From Nevskia sp. (GTDB taxonomy: Bacteria > Pseudomonadota > Gammaproteobacteria > Nevskiales > Nevskiaceae), in the NCBI GenBank assembly GCA_028291645.1, contig JAQGNU010000113.1, forward strand, positions 1-36,575: a stretch of DNA of 36,575 nucleotides, written 5' to 3'. This document shows positions 1 through 8,912 of the stretch, in pieces. The first letter of the stretch is position 1. Every line of letters starts with the position of its first letter. The translations under genes and the position numbers were made by a program. The notes under the pieces were generated by a model that was not told the DNA's origin, made no database searches, and saw only the letters and a list, made by a program, of their open reading frames with translations.

Positions 1-167
1 TCCGCGCCGAAATGGGTATCGCCGGCGTCGAAGGTCTGCAGCCGCAGTGCGCGATCGTCTGCCGGGATCTTGATCGCCTCGATCATCGCCGCATGCACGG
101 CTTCGATGATCGCACTGCGCTCCGTCGCCGGACGCGGCTTGCGGATCGAGATCAGGCTGCTCGGCAT
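1..167 (-). CDS. Tautomerase family protein, N-terminal part (cut by window edge)
   Basis: Fifty-five codons are visible, starting at an ATG at 167 that lies just 3 bases after the lgt stop codon, so it is probably co-transcribed with lgt. The product starts Met-Pro, and the proline exposed after Met removal is the catalytic base of the tautomerase superfamily. The following pattern, a short beta strand (SLISIRK), then a helix (ERSAIIEAVHAAMIEA) and IPADDR, resembles tautomerase_2/4-oxalocrotonate-tautomerase-like proteins. The substrate cannot be told and the C-terminal half is outside the window. The family call rests on short N-terminal similarity only. Confidence 0.6.
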   Translation of the reverse strand, partial: MPSSLISIRKPRPATERSAIIEAVHAAMIEAIKIPADDRALRLQTFDAGDTHFGA

Positions 168-170
168 CGC

Positions 171-986
171 TTAAGCCTCCGTCGCTCGCGGCCGCGTATA
201 GGCGTAGCCGAGAAAGATCAGGCCGGCGACGACCATCGGCACGCACAGCTGCATGCCCATCGTGAACCAGCTGCTGCCGTACAGATAACCGATCTGCGTA
301 TCCGGCAGACGCACGAATTCGATGGCGAAGCGGAAGATCGCATACATCAGCAGAAACAGGCCGGCGATCGCCATCGGCGGCCGCGGCTCGCGGCCGAACC
401 ACCACAGAATCGCGAACAGCACCAGACCTTCGAGCGCGGCTTCATACAGCTGGCTCGGATGGTGCGGCAGGTTGTCGTGCGCGTTCTGGAAAATCATGCC
501 CCAGGGCTGTGTCGTCACCGCGCCCCAGAGCTCGCCGTTGATGAAGTTGCCGATACGGCCGGTGAACAGGCCGACCGGCACCACCACCGCGACGAAATCG
601 GCGACTTCGCTGAAGCGCAAGCCGCGCGCGCGCGCGAACAGTCCCATCGCCACGATCACGCCGAGCAGGCCGCCGTGGAACGACATGCCGCCTTCCCAGA
701 TGCGGAACACCGTCAACGGATCCTGACCCGGCAGCCAGCGACCCTGCGCGTCGTAGGAATAGAACAGCAGATAGCCGATGCGGCCGCCGAGGATCACGCC
801 GAGCACGACGTAGAACAGCACGTCGGAAACGCGCTCCTTCGACCAGTTCACATGTGGCCAGCGGCCGCGCACGCAGCCGAGCCACCAGCCGCCCCAGAAG
901 CCGAGCAGATACATCAGCCCGTACCAATGCACCTTGAGCGGGCCGAGGTGCACGGCGACAGGATCGATATTGGGGTGGACGAGCAT
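171..986 (-). CDS. lgt: Prolipoprotein diacylglyceryl transferase Lgt
   Basis: Lgt moves a diacylglyceryl group from phosphatidylglycerol to the lipobox cysteine of prolipoproteins, the first step of lipoprotein maturation in the inner membrane. The 271-residue product has the family's several hydrophobic segments, the SFHGGLLG motif with the essential histidine, and the signature GRIGNFINGELWG with the conserved arginine and asparagine. The frame is open upstream to 1142, but the family normally begins like MLVHPNIDPVAVHLGPLKVHWYG, so I chose the ATG at 986; the extra 52 residues upstream look like read-through of the spacer. It is followed by the tautomerase gene after 3 bases. Length matches the usual 260-290 residues. 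Confidence 0.95.
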   Translation of the reverse strand: MLVHPNIDPVAVHLGPLKVHWYGLMYLLGFWGGWWLGCVRGRWPHVNWSKERVSDVLFYVVLGVILGGRIGYLLFYSYDAQGRWLPGQDPLTVFRIWEGGMSFHGGLLGVIVAMGLFARARGLRFSEVADFVAVVVPVGLFTGRIGNFINGELWGAVTTQPWGMIFQNAHDNLPHHPSQLYEAALEGLVLFAILWWFGREPRPPMAIAGLFLLMYAIFRFAIEFVRLPDTQIGYLYGSSWFTMGMQLCVPMVVAGLIFLGYAYTRPRATEA

Positions 987-1229
987 GAACGGGTGGTTCC
1001 GAAAGGATGCGATATTGTCCCGGATTCGGCTGCCGGCGCACAGCGGTATTCGCGATGCGGGGCTGAATCGGCGTGCGTACTCGCTGTTGGCATTGAAGTC
1101 CGCAACGCAATATGCCCGCAGCGCCGGCGAAAATTCATGCAAGCTTTATTTTCAAGTAATGTTAGCGGCACAGATTGATCAGAACGGCCAAGCAGCCGGC
1201 TCAAAGCATCGCTCGGGGAGAACAGCTAC

Positions 1230-2618
1230 ATGCAAGCTCAGCGCAAGGTCAAGCGTTTCGACCGCCGTTTCAAGCGGACTACGATTGCCAGTGTTGTGGC
1301 CGGGCTGTGTGGCGCGCCCGCAGCCTGGGCAGCGCCGGGCGATCCGCTCGCAGCGGCGATTCACGTCAACGCCCTCGGCACGCGGGCCAGCACGCCACAT
1401 GTGGCGCACGGCGCCAACGGCAGTTTCCTGGTGATCTGGGACAGCCCCTGGAACGCATCCTGCGGCGGTGGCGACGGTGTCTGTGCGCAGCTTTATAGCG
1501 CCGGCGGCGTGCCTTCGGGCAGCAGTTCTCTGGTTGGCCAGGAAGAACTCGCGATCGAAGATCTTGCGGTCGGCGCCGACCGCGCCGGCAATTTCGTCGT
1601 CGCCTGGGTGACCGAACCCTACCGGCGCGGAGGCGTGCTGACGCCGCCGCTGGCGTACATCCGCGCGCAACGGATTGCGGCCGACGGTCATCCCATCGGC
1701 GGCACGATCGAGGTCAGCAAGGAGACCTTCCCCGATCTGCTCGGCCTGGTCGGCGTCACCAAGGCACACGATGTCAGCGCCTCGGTCGCGGTGGATGCGG
1801 ACGGCGATTTCGTCGTCGCCTGGAGAACGGCAACCGCGAGCGTGCGTGCACTCGGCACCTACTATCACCAATTCGCGCTGAGCAGCTCGCAGTCTTCGAT
1901 CCATGCGCGCCGCTACACCGCGGCCGGCGTCGCCAACGGCTCGCCGATCACGGTGGAAAGCTCGGTGGCGCTGCTCCAGTTCAACAGCGGCGATCTGTCT
2001 GTGCAGGAGCCGGCGCTGGCGATGGACGACGACGGCGATTTCGTCGTCGCCTACTGGACCGATATGCCGACCACCACGCAGATCCTGGCCAAACGCTATG
2101 ACGCCAGCGGCCGCGCGCAAGGCTCACGCCTGCAGATCGCCAGCGGCTCCGTCGGACTTCCGGCAGTGGCGATGGACGCGGTGGGCAACTTCCTGGTGAG
2201 CTGGAACGAGGGCGCCTCGCCCGGCACCAACGTGGTGGCGCAACGTTACGACAAGACCGGTCAGCCGCAAGGCACCAAGCTGACCGTCGAGACTTATCCT
2301 TCGCCTTATCGCCAGCCGGTGACGCCGGTCGCAGCGATGGCCGCCGACGGCAGCTTCGTGCTGGCGTGGAACACGGTGGTATCGAGCAGTTCGGAATCGA
2401 TCTATCCGTTCTTGATCGGCATCTTCGCGCGGCCCTACGCGGCGAACGGCGTGCCGCTGGCACCGACCTTCACGGTGCACGACGACCCGGCGACCGGCGA
2501 AGGCCAGTCCGAGCCTGCCGTAAGCTTCGACAGCCTGGGCAACCTGGTCGCGGCCTGGACCGAAATATCGGCGTATTACAGCAACGACGTCTACGTGCAA
2601 CGCTTCGCCGGTCACTGA
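1230..2618 (+). CDS. Secreted protein with seven GxFVVAW-type repeats, probable seven-bladed beta-propeller
   Basis: I do not recognise a named gene. The 462-residue product starts with a basic stretch and a hydrophobic core ending AAWAAPGD, a likely Sec signal peptide cut near residue 35. The start ATG has a good ribosome site (GGGAG at 1216-1220, 9 bases away). A motif of the form D-x-x-G-[DNS]-F-V-V-A-W occurs seven times, near residues 58-70, 113-126, 187-198, 263-275, 312-325, 367-380 and 430-443. Seven similar units spread over the whole mature chain suggest a seven-bladed propeller; this is inference. The DNA coding for GDFVVA is identical over about 22 bases near 1799 and 2033. It is divergent from lgt and convergent with the TIGR03032 gene. 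No enzyme motif is visible; a periplasmic or extracellular binding role is possible. Confidence 0.75.
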   Translation: MQAQRKVKRFDRRFKRTTIASVVAGLCGAPAAWAAPGDPLAAAIHVNALGTRASTPHVAHGANGSFLVIWDSPWNASCGGGDGVCAQLYSAGGVPSGSSSLVGQEELAIEDLAVGADRAGNFVVAWVTEPYRRGGVLTPPLAYIRAQRIAADGHPIGGTIEVSKETFPDLLGLVGVTKAHDVSASVAVDADGDFVVAWRTATASVRALGTYYHQFALSSSQSSIHARRYTAAGVANGSPITVESSVALLQFNSGDLSVQEPALAMDDDGDFVVAYWTDMPTTTQILAKRYDASGRAQGSRLQIASGSVGLPAVAMDAVGNFLVSWNEGASPGTNVVAQRYDKTGQPQGTKLTVETYPSPYRQPVTPVAAMAADGSFVLAWNTVVSSSSESIYPFLIGIFARPYAANGVPLAPTFTVHDDPATGEGQSEPAVSFDSLGNLVAAWTEISAYYSNDVYVQRFAGH

Positions 2619-2669
2619 TTCAGCGCAGGCGACTCGAATCTGCCGAAGCGTCCGCGTTGCAGCCCGGGC

Positions 2670-3752
2670 TTACGATGCCGCCGGCGACGCAGGGCTTTCT
2701 TCGGCCAGCCAGAAACTGGCTGCCGGCGCATGCACTGCGCGCCGGATGTCCGGCTTGTCCAGGTTGAGTACGTTGGGTCGCTGCACGCCCGGCAGAAAAC
2801 GCAGATCGTAGATTTCGGTGCAACCCGAGACGAAGCGCAGCATGCCGACGCAAAGCCCGCTGCGCAGGCTGATCACCGCGATCGCGCACTGCAGCTGCGG
2901 ATATTTTTCCTGCACCGGCATGCCGCCGAAGATATTGCTCTCGCGAATCTGGCACAGGCCGACCAGCGCGTAGTCGTGCGCGAAGCATAGGCCGCGCAGA
3001 TAGCCTGGCAGTTCGCAGACCACTTCGGACTTGCCGCTGGCGTCGAGCCTGAGCAGTTGGCCGGCGCCGGAGTTCAGCACCCATAGCGCATCGCGATAGC
3101 TGCGCGGCGAATGCGGCATGGCGAGGCCGCGCAGCACGATCTCGCCGCTGCCGACGTCGATCACAACGCCGCCGTCGCGCCGTGTATCGCGCCAGCTCGC
3201 CAGCGTATCGCCGGTGCCGAGCGCGGTGACGGCGAACGGCTTGCCGTCCTTCAAGGCGAGGCCGTTGAGGTGGCAGCGGTCTTCAGGCGCGAGGTCGCTG
3301 ATGAAACGCGGCGTCCAGCGCGGCTCGACGCTGTAGTCGCGGCTCAGCAGCGACAGGCAGGACATGCGCGTGTTGACCCACCACAAGCCCTCGTCGCCGA
3401 AGGCAAGATCGTGCACCGACAGTTCCGGCAGGTGATAGGTCGCGCGCGGCAGGTACAAGGCATCGTAACGTCCCGGTTCGCGGTATTCATAAGCCAGTTC
3501 CGGCGCATCCGCGAACAGGCTGATGCCGCCGCGCGTGGCCAGCGCCAGCCGGCGCGCCTGCACATCGAGGCCGGTCGGCGTTTGAAAGCTGCGCGGCAGG
3601 AAGCTGACCTGGCGGCCATTCCAGCCAACCATGAACAGAAAGCCGGCCTGGTAGGTGGAAATCGCCAGCGAGCCGCCGCTGGCCGACAGCCATTGCACGA
3701 AGCCGGCGTCGGGCACGCATTGCAACGGCGTTCGCGCAGCCTGCTCGCTCAT
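2670..3752 (-). CDS. TIGR03032 family protein (DUF4915-like)
   Basis: The 360-residue product has the hallmarks of the TIGR03032 family of unknown function: an early WLSASGGSLAISTYQAG segment (residues about 19-36), GLDV.ARRLALAT, the HDLAFGDEGLWWVNT stretch and the HLNGLALKDGKPFAVTALG stretch near the middle. These proteins are thought to fold as beta-propellers, and no catalytic activity is established. There is no signal peptide, so it should be cytoplasmic. Its ATG overlaps the TGA of rlmI (ATGA at 3749-3752), so the two are translationally coupled. It converges on the secreted repeat protein with a spacer of about 50 bases that shows no clear terminator. Confidence 0.8.
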   Translation of the reverse strand: MSEQAARTPLQCVPDAGFVQWLSASGGSLAISTYQAGFLFMVGWNGRQVSFLPRSFQTPTGLDVQARRLALATRGGISLFADAPELAYEYREPGRYDALYLPRATYHLPELSVHDLAFGDEGLWWVNTRMSCLSLLSRDYSVEPRWTPRFISDLAPEDRCHLNGLALKDGKPFAVTALGTGDTLASWRDTRRDGGVVIDVGSGEIVLRGLAMPHSPRSYRDALWVLNSGAGQLLRLDASGKSEVVCELPGYLRGLCFAHDYALVGLCQIRESNIFGGMPVQEKYPQLQCAIAVISLRSGLCVGMLRFVSGCTEIYDLRFLPGVQRPNVLNLDKPDIRRAVHAPAASFWLAEESPASPAAS

Positions 3753-5026
3753 GTCGCGGGCGGCGCGGAACCGTCGAGGTCCGGCTCAGCGGCGCTGCGA
3801 TTCTGCGCCGACGTGCTCGCCATGCCGGAATCCTGCGGCCGCGTCGCGCAGAAAAACGCCTTCAGATAGCGCGTTTCCGGAATCGCCGGATGCACCGGAT
3901 GATCGGGCCCCTGGCCACCCTGCTCGAGAATCACCAGCGGATGGCCGACGGCACGCGACTCGCGCAGCAGCACACGCTGCAATTCGGCCGGCTCCAGATG
4001 ATGCGAGCAGGAGCAGGACACCAGCACGCCACCCGGCGTCAGCAGGTTCAGCGCGGCGCGATTCAGGCGGCCATACAGTCCGAGGCCTTCCGCGTGATCC
4101 TTCTTGCGCTTGATCAGCGCCGGCGGGTCGACGATGACGATATCGAAGCGGCGACCGTCGCTCGCAAGCTGCTTCAGCGCGTCCAGCGCTTGCGCCTTGA
4201 TCGTCTCGATGCGCATGCCGTTGCGCGCGGCATTGCGCGTGGCGGCTTCCAGCGCAGCGGCGGAACTGTCGATGCAGGTCGCCTCCGCCGCACCCAGACC
4301 GAGCGCACGCAGCGCCCAGGCGCCGACATAGCTGAACGCATCGAGGACGCTAACTTTTCCGGGCGCGCCCTTGACATAGCGCGCGAGGCGATCGCGATTG
4401 TCGCGCTGATCGAAAAACCAGCCGGTCTTCTGGCCGCCGCGCAGCGCGATCTCGAACGCCACGCCGCCCTCGTCGATCACCACCTGCTCGGGCACGTCGC
4501 CGATGTCCTCAACGTACAAAGCCAGGCCTTCGGCTTCGCGCGACGGCGAATCGTTGCGCAGTACGATGCCGCGCGGCTGGAATTCCTGTTCGATCGCGGC
4601 CAACAACGGTGCTTTCAGGTTCTCCATACCGGCGGTGCCGAGTTGCACGACAAATACGTCGCCATAGCGGTCGATCACCAGACCGGGCACGCCATCGGCC
4701 TCACCGTAGACCAGGCGGTAGAACGGCCGGGCGTAAATCCGCTCGCGCAGACTCGCAGCCGCACGCAGACGCCGCACGAACCAGTCGGCATCGATCACTG
4801 CATCGGGTTGGCCGGTCAACAGACGCGCGCACAGCAGCGCGTGCGGATTGACATAAGCAGTGCCGAGCGGCCGGCCGCGCGCATCCTCGAGCCGCACCAG
4901 CGTGCCGGGCGCGAGCGGCTTCAGCGGCGTCTGCGCAGTATCGATCTCGTTCGAATAGACCCAGGCATGTCCGGCACGCAGACGGCGCTCTTCTTGGGGC
5001 TTGAGACGCAGGACGGCGATGGACAT
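3749..5026 (-). CDS. rlmI: 23S rRNA (cytosine-C5)-methyltransferase, RlmI family
   Basis: RlmI-type enzymes methylate C5 of C1962 in 23S rRNA with S-adenosylmethionine. The 425-residue product has an N-terminal PUA-like RNA-binding part (LKPQEERRLRAGHAWVYSNEI, residues 7-27), a central RlmI/RlmK linker domain and a Rossmann methyltransferase domain with the SAM loop DAFSYVGAWALRALGLG, the acidic motif CIDSS, the motif IVDPPALIK and the cysteine motif SCSCSHHL. The frame is open to a GTG at 5059, but the ATG at 5026 gives MSIAVLRLKPQEE, as in homologues. It has about 30 extra residues at the C-terminus (rich in Ser, Ala, Asp, Pro) before overlapping the next start codon. A broader rlmI/rlmK-like methyltransferase with another target base cannot be excluded. 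Confidence 0.88.
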   Translation of the reverse strand: MSIAVLRLKPQEERRLRAGHAWVYSNEIDTAQTPLKPLAPGTLVRLEDARGRPLGTAYVNPHALLCARLLTGQPDAVIDADWFVRRLRAAASLRERIYARPFYRLVYGEADGVPGLVIDRYGDVFVVQLGTAGMENLKAPLLAAIEQEFQPRGIVLRNDSPSREAEGLALYVEDIGDVPEQVVIDEGGVAFEIALRGGQKTGWFFDQRDNRDRLARYVKGAPGKVSVLDAFSYVGAWALRALGLGAAEATCIDSSAAALEAATRNAARNGMRIETIKAQALDALKQLASDGRRFDIVIVDPPALIKRKKDHAEGLGLYGRLNRAALNLLTPGGVLVSCSCSHHLEPAELQRVLLRESRAVGHPLVILEQGGQGPDHPVHPAIPETRYLKAFFCATRPQDSGMASTSAQNRSAAEPDLDGSAPPAT

Positions 5027-5378
5027 GGCGAGATTCGGCAGGCGACTTAGGAGCGACACGATACGACAAGGCGCCGACGACGGTGTTCGTCACACATCTT
5101 TACGCAGACGCGGCCGCACTTGCGCGCGAACCGCAGACGCCGATCATGCCAACCGCATCGGCGCAGTTGCAAAGCACTGGGGGTAAGCACCACATCGCCG
5201 GGATCTGATTGACAAGCCGCGGCGGCGGCGTTGTCAATATGCTGTCGAGAACACGCTTCCGCGTTGCCGTCAATGCTGCGATCGGACTACACATGTCATA
5301 TCATTTGCGACGGGACCTACGTCGGGGCGCCGCTCGGCTCCACGTCATTCAATAAGTAGGCGGCAATGCGGCCGCTAC
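5027..5378. other. Divergent intergenic region between rlmI and nuoA
   Basis: This 352-base spacer must hold the promoters of the rlmI pair (leftward) and of the nuo operon (rightward). I see no tRNA, no secG and no convincing coding frame, although other genomes often have secG and tRNA-Leu before nuoA. The visible features are a perfect inverted repeat at 5208-5238 (listed separately) and an AT-richer patch at about 5290-5304. I could not find a convincing -35/-10 pair. Confidence 0.6.
5208..5238. promoter_or_regulatory. Perfect 8-bp inverted repeat upstream of nuoA, possible operator
   Basis: The arms ATTGACAA (5208-5215) and TTGTCAAT (5231-5238) are perfect reverse complements separated by a 15-base GC-only spacer. 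The arm centres are 23 bases apart, close to two helical turns, which fits a dimeric DNA-binding regulator. The left arm also contains a consensus -35 hexamer TTGACA, but no -10 lies at 16-18 bases from it. No T-run follows, so a terminator is unlikely. The regulator is unknown. Confidence 0.4.
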
Positions 5379-5843
5379 ATGTCAGGAGCAGCGCCGGCCG
5401 TGCCATCTTTGATCGCGCAAAACTGGGCCTTCGCCATCTACGTGATCGCGACGCTGGCGATCGTCTTCTTGATGCTCGGCCTGTCGTATGTGCTGGGCGG
5501 TCGCTCGCGCGGCCGCGCGAAGAACCAGCCGTTCGAATCCGGCGTGGTCTCGCCCGGCTCGGGCCACCTGCGGATTTCCGCCAAGTTCTATCTGGTCGCG
5601 ATGTTCTTCGTGATCTTCGATCTGGAAGCGGTGTTCCTCTACGCCTGGGCCGTTTCGATCCGTGAAGCCGGTTGGGCTGGCTTCATCGAAGTATTCGTAT
5701 TCATCGCCGTACTGCTGATCGGCCTGGTCTACATCTGGCGCCTCGGCGCGCTCGATTGGGCGCCGCTGGCACGCAACCAGCGTACGCGCAGCCTGCCGAC
5801 GCTGTATCGGGACCCGGAATCGGCGCCCAAGCTCAAGAATTAG
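5379..5843 (+). CDS. nuoA: NADH-quinone oxidoreductase subunit A
   Basis: NuoA is a small membrane subunit of complex I (NDH-1) at the junction of the peripheral and membrane arms. The 154-residue product has three hydrophobic segments, the family motif QPFESG, then [24 protein letters not shown] with its conserved acidic residues. It opens a 13-gene operon. The ATG at 5379 has no good ribosome site. A GTG at 5400, with AGGAG at 5384-5388, gives a product starting [14 protein letters not shown] that aligns better with NuoA of other gammaproteobacteria, so the true start may be seven codons later. Confidence 0.93.
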   Translation: MSGAAPAVPSLIAQNWAFAIYVIATLAIVFLMLGLSYVLGGRSRGRAKNQPFESGVVSPGSGHLRISAKFYLVAMFFVIFDLEAVFLYAWAVSIREAGWAGFIEVFVFIAVLLIGLVYIWRLGALDWAPLARNQRTRSLPTLYRDPESAPKLKN

Positions 5844-5866
5844 ATTTAGCTTTAGGAGTAGCAGTC

Positions 5867-6544
5867 ATGGAATATTCGTTGACGCGCATCGACCGCAACC
5901 GGGTCTCCGAGAACGGTCACACGCGCGCGCCGGCGCCGCCGGGCATCAACGCCGATCAGGGCTACATCGAGGAGTACGTGCAGAAGAACGTGCTGATGAC
6001 CAAGCTCGACGACCTCGTCAACTGGGGCCGCAAGAATTCGATCTGGCCATACAACTTCGGCATCTCCTGCTGCTACGTCGAAATGGCGACCGCGTTCACC
6101 GGCGTGCATGACCTGTCGCGCTTCGGCGCCGAAGTCATCCGAGCGTCGCCCCGCCAGGCCGACCTGATTGTTATCGCCGGTACGCCGTTCATCAAGATGG
6201 CGCCGGTGATCCAGCGCCTGTACGAGCAGATGCTGGAACCGCGCTGGGTCATCTCGATGGGTTCCTGCGCCAATTCCGGCGGCATGTACGACATCTACTC
6301 GGTGGTGCAGGGCGTCGACAAGTTCCTGCCGGTCGATGTCTACGTGCCCGGCTGCCCGCCACGCCCGGAAGCCTTCCTGCAAGGCCTGATCCTGCTGCAG
6401 CAGGCGATTGCGAAAGAGCAGCGTCCGCTGTCCTGGGTGGTCGGCGACCAGCGCGTCTATCGCGCGCCGCTGCCGTCGGAACGCGATCGCAAGCACGCCG
6501 ATCGTCAGGCGCAGACCACGCTGCGCACCCCGGATCAGGTTTAA
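5867..6544 (+). CDS. nuoB: NADH-quinone oxidoreductase subunit B
   Basis: NuoB carries iron-sulfur cluster N2, the last cluster before quinone, in the peripheral arm of complex I. The 225-residue product shows the vicinal cysteines in [11 protein letters not shown], the third cysteine in [10 protein letters not shown] and the fourth in [10 protein letters not shown], all in the usual order. The ATG at 5867 is preceded by TAGGAG (5853-5858) at 8 bases. It has about 25 extra N-terminal residues before the conserved core and a charged tail ([12 protein letters not shown]) at the end, both common in proteobacterial NuoB. It follows nuoA after 23 bases. Confidence 0.97.
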   Translation: MEYSLTRIDRNRVSENGHTRAPAPPGINADQGYIEEYVQKNVLMTKLDDLVNWGRKNSIWPYNFGISCCYVEMATAFTGVHDLSRFGAEVIRASPRQADLIVIAGTPFIKMAPVIQRLYEQMLEPRWVISMGSCANSGGMYDIYSVVQGVDKFLPVDVYVPGCPPRPEAFLQGLILLQQAIAKEQRPLSWVVGDQRVYRAPLPSERDRKHADRQAQTTLRTPDQV

Positions 6545-6556
6545 CCAAAACCCGAC

Positions 6557-8368
6557 ATGGCTGACGACGCTCCAATTCCTGCAACGCTGCCCGAGGTTCC
6601 GGCGATCACGCTGCCGGAAGTCGTGCGCGAGCTGTATGCGCGCTTCGGCGCAAACACGTTCGTGCTGCAGAAAACCAAGGACGACGTGCCGACCTTGTGG
6701 CTGCCGGTCGCGCAACTGCACGAAGTGCTGCGCTTCCTCAAGTTCGACGTGCCCGCGCCGTACAAGCTGCTGCTCGACCTACAGGCGATCGACGAGCGCC
6801 TGCGCAAGCACCGCGAAGGTCAGCCGGCGAGCGACTTCACGGTGTTCTATCACCTGCTGTCGATCGAGCGCGACCAGCGCAGCAAGGGCTTTGGCGATGT
6901 GCGCCTGAAAGTCGCATTGTTCGGCGAAACGCCGTCGATTCCGTCGATCACCAAGATCTGGGCGAACGCCAACTGGTACGAGCGCGAAACCTGGGATCTG
7001 TTCGGCATTCTGTTCGAAGGTCATCCCAATCTGCAGCGCATCTTGCTGCCGCGCACCTGGAGCGGTCACCCCGGCCGCAAGGACTATCCGGCGCGCGCCA
7101 CCGAGTTCGATCCGTTCAGCCTCGATGCCACCAAGCAAGACACCGAGCAGGACGCGCTGATGTTCTCACCCGAAGAGTGGGGCATGCAGCGCAGCGTGCC
7201 GGAACACGATTTCATGTTCCTCAACCTCGGCCCGAACCACCCGAGCGCGCATGGTGCGTTCCGCATCGTGCTGCAGCTCGACGGCGAAGAGATCGTCGAT
7301 TGCGTGCCCGACATCGGCTACCACCATCGCGGCGCCGAGAAGATGGGCGAGCGTCAGAGCTGGCACACCTACATCCCGTACACCGACCGCATCGATTACC
7401 TCGGCGGCGTGATGAACAACCTGCCGTACGTGCTGTCGGTCGAGAAGCTCGCCGGCATCAAGGTGCCGCCGCGGGTTGAGACGATCCGCATCATGATGAC
7501 GGAGTTCTTCCGCATCACTTCGCACCTGCTGTTCTTCGGCACCTATGTGCAGGACGTCGGCGCGATGACGCCGATCTTCTTCATGTTCGCCGACCGCCAG
7601 AAGGCCTACGACGTGATCGAAGCCGTCACCGGCTTCCGCATGCATCCGGCCTGGTTCCGCATCGGCGGCGTCGCCCACGACCTGCCGGCCGGCTGGGACC
7701 GCAAGGTCAAGGAATTTCTCGACTGGTTCCCGAAGCGTCTCGACGAGTACATCAAGGCCGCGGTCGAGAACGGCATCCTGCGCGCACGCACCATCGGCAT
7801 CGCGCAGTACAACACCGAAGAAGCGGTCGAATGGGGCATCACCGGCGGCGGCTTGCGCGCCACCGGCTGCGACTACGATCTGCGCAAGGCACGTCCCTAC
7901 TCCGGCTACGAGAACTTCGAATTCGAAGTGCCGACCGGCAAGAACGGCGACGCCTACGACCGCCTGTGGGTGCGCATCGAAGAATTGCGCCAGAGCTGCC
8001 GCATCATCAAGCAGTGTCTCGAGAACATGCCGTCGGGTCCGTACAAGGCCGATCATCCGCTGACCTGTCCGCCGCCGAAAGAACGCACGCTGAAGGACAT
8101 CGAAACCCTAATCACGCATTTCCTCGGCGTGTCCTGGGGCCCGGTGATGCCGCCGGGCGAGACCTCGCAGCTGATCGAGGCGACCAAGGGCATCAACAGC
8201 TATTACCTGACCAGCGACGGCAGCACGATGAGCTATCGCACGCGCATCCGCACGCCGAGCTTCCCGCATCTGCAGGCGATCCCGTACATCATCCGCGGCG
8301 CGATGATTCCGGACCTGATCGTACTGCTTGCTTCCATTGACTTCGTGATGGCCGATGTCGACCGCTAA
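6557..8368 (+). CDS. nuoCD: NADH-quinone oxidoreductase, fused subunits C and D
   Basis: One open frame of 603 residues joins NuoC (about residues 15-195, 30-kDa subunit motif [20 protein letters not shown] and [14 protein letters not shown]) to NuoD (about 215-603, 49-kDa subunit). In the NuoD part, [23 protein letters not shown] and [14 protein letters not shown] build the quinone site with NuoB, and the end ([16 protein letters not shown]) matches the conserved C-terminus. The fusion is known from Escherichia, Pseudomonas and relatives, whereas many other bacteria have two genes. It overlaps nuoE by 14 bases. Confidence 0.97.
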   Translation: MADDAPIPATLPEVPAITLPEVVRELYARFGANTFVLQKTKDDVPTLWLPVAQLHEVLRFLKFDVPAPYKLLLDLQAIDERLRKHREGQPASDFTVFYHLLSIERDQRSKGFGDVRLKVALFGETPSIPSITKIWANANWYERETWDLFGILFEGHPNLQRILLPRTWSGHPGRKDYPARATEFDPFSLDATKQDTEQDALMFSPEEWGMQRSVPEHDFMFLNLGPNHPSAHGAFRIVLQLDGEEIVDCVPDIGYHHRGAEKMGERQSWHTYIPYTDRIDYLGGVMNNLPYVLSVEKLAGIKVPPRVETIRIMMTEFFRITSHLLFFGTYVQDVGAMTPIFFMFADRQKAYDVIEAVTGFRMHPAWFRIGGVAHDLPAGWDRKVKEFLDWFPKRLDEYIKAAVENGILRARTIGIAQYNTEEAVEWGITGGGLRATGCDYDLRKARPYSGYENFEFEVPTGKNGDAYDRLWVRIEELRQSCRIIKQCLENMPSGPYKADHPLTCPPPKERTLKDIETLITHFLGVSWGPVMPPGETSQLIEATKGINSYYLTSDGSTMSYRTRIRTPSFPHLQAIPYIIRGAMIPDLIVLLASIDFVMADVDR

Positions 8369-8912
8369 GCTTTCCTCGAACGCCGACAGCGGCGTGATCA
8401 AGCTTGCCGAACTGCAAAAGCAGGCTGCGGTCGCGTCCGCGCCGTTCGTGATGCACGCCGAAGACCGCGCCGCGATCGAGCACGAGACGCATCACTACGA
8501 AGACCCGCGCGCGGCCAGCATCGAAGCGTTGAAGATCGTGCAGAAGCGCCACGGCTGGGTGCCGGACGGCGCGATCGCGCAGATCGGCGCACTGCTCAGC
8601 GTGCCGGCATCGGATGTCGAAGGGGTAGCGACGTTCTACAACCTGATCTTCCGCAAGCCGGTGGGTCGTCATGTGATTAAGGTCTGCGACAGCATCTCCT
8701 GCTATCTGACCGGTTACGACGACGTGCATCGCGCGTTCAGCGACAAGCTCGGCATCAAGCTCGGCCAGACCACCGCCGACGGCCGCTTCACGCTGCTGCC
8801 GATCTGCTGTCTCGGCGCCTGCGACAAGGGCCCGGTGCTGATGATCGACGACGACACCCACGGCAACGTCGCACCCGACACGATTGACCAATTGCTGGAG
8901 CGGTACTTATGA
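8355..8912 (+). CDS. nuoE: NADH-quinone oxidoreductase subunit E
   Basis: NuoE holds the [2Fe-2S] cluster N1a in the NADH-oxidising module. The 185-residue product has a thioredoxin-like ferredoxin fold with the four cysteine ligands in [11 protein letters not shown] and [10 protein letters not shown], after a helical N-terminal domain ([36 protein letters not shown]). The start overlaps the end of nuoCD by 14 bases and the stop overlaps the start of nuoF as ATGA, showing close translational coupling. The N-terminus is about 20 residues longer than in the shorter homologues, so a downstream start is possible but less likely. Confidence 0.95.
   Translation: MSTAKLSSNADSGVIKLAELQKQAAVASAPFVMHAEDRAAIEHETHHYEDPRAASIEALKIVQKRHGWVPDGAIAQIGALLSVPASDVEGVATFYNLIFRKPVGRHVIKVCDSISCYLTGYDDVHRAFSDKLGIKLGQTTADGRFTLLPICCLGACDKGPVLMIDDDTHGNVAPDTIDQLLERYL

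Noticed and set aside
987-1142. A 52-residue N-terminal extension of Lgt in the same frame
   Set aside because: The extension has no membrane or signal character and the conserved Lgt start lies at the ATG at 986; the open frame is likely chance in GC-rich DNA.
1179-2120. Long open frame on the minus strand opposite the secreted repeat protein
   Set aside because: It is the antisense shadow of a GC-rich gene; the translation is Arg/His/Ala-rich without family motifs, while the plus strand has a signal peptide, ribosome site and clear protein repeats.
5209-5243. TTGACA with TATGCT as a nuo promoter
   Set aside because: The spacing is 23 bases, too long for sigma70; the TTGACA is better explained as part of the inverted repeat.
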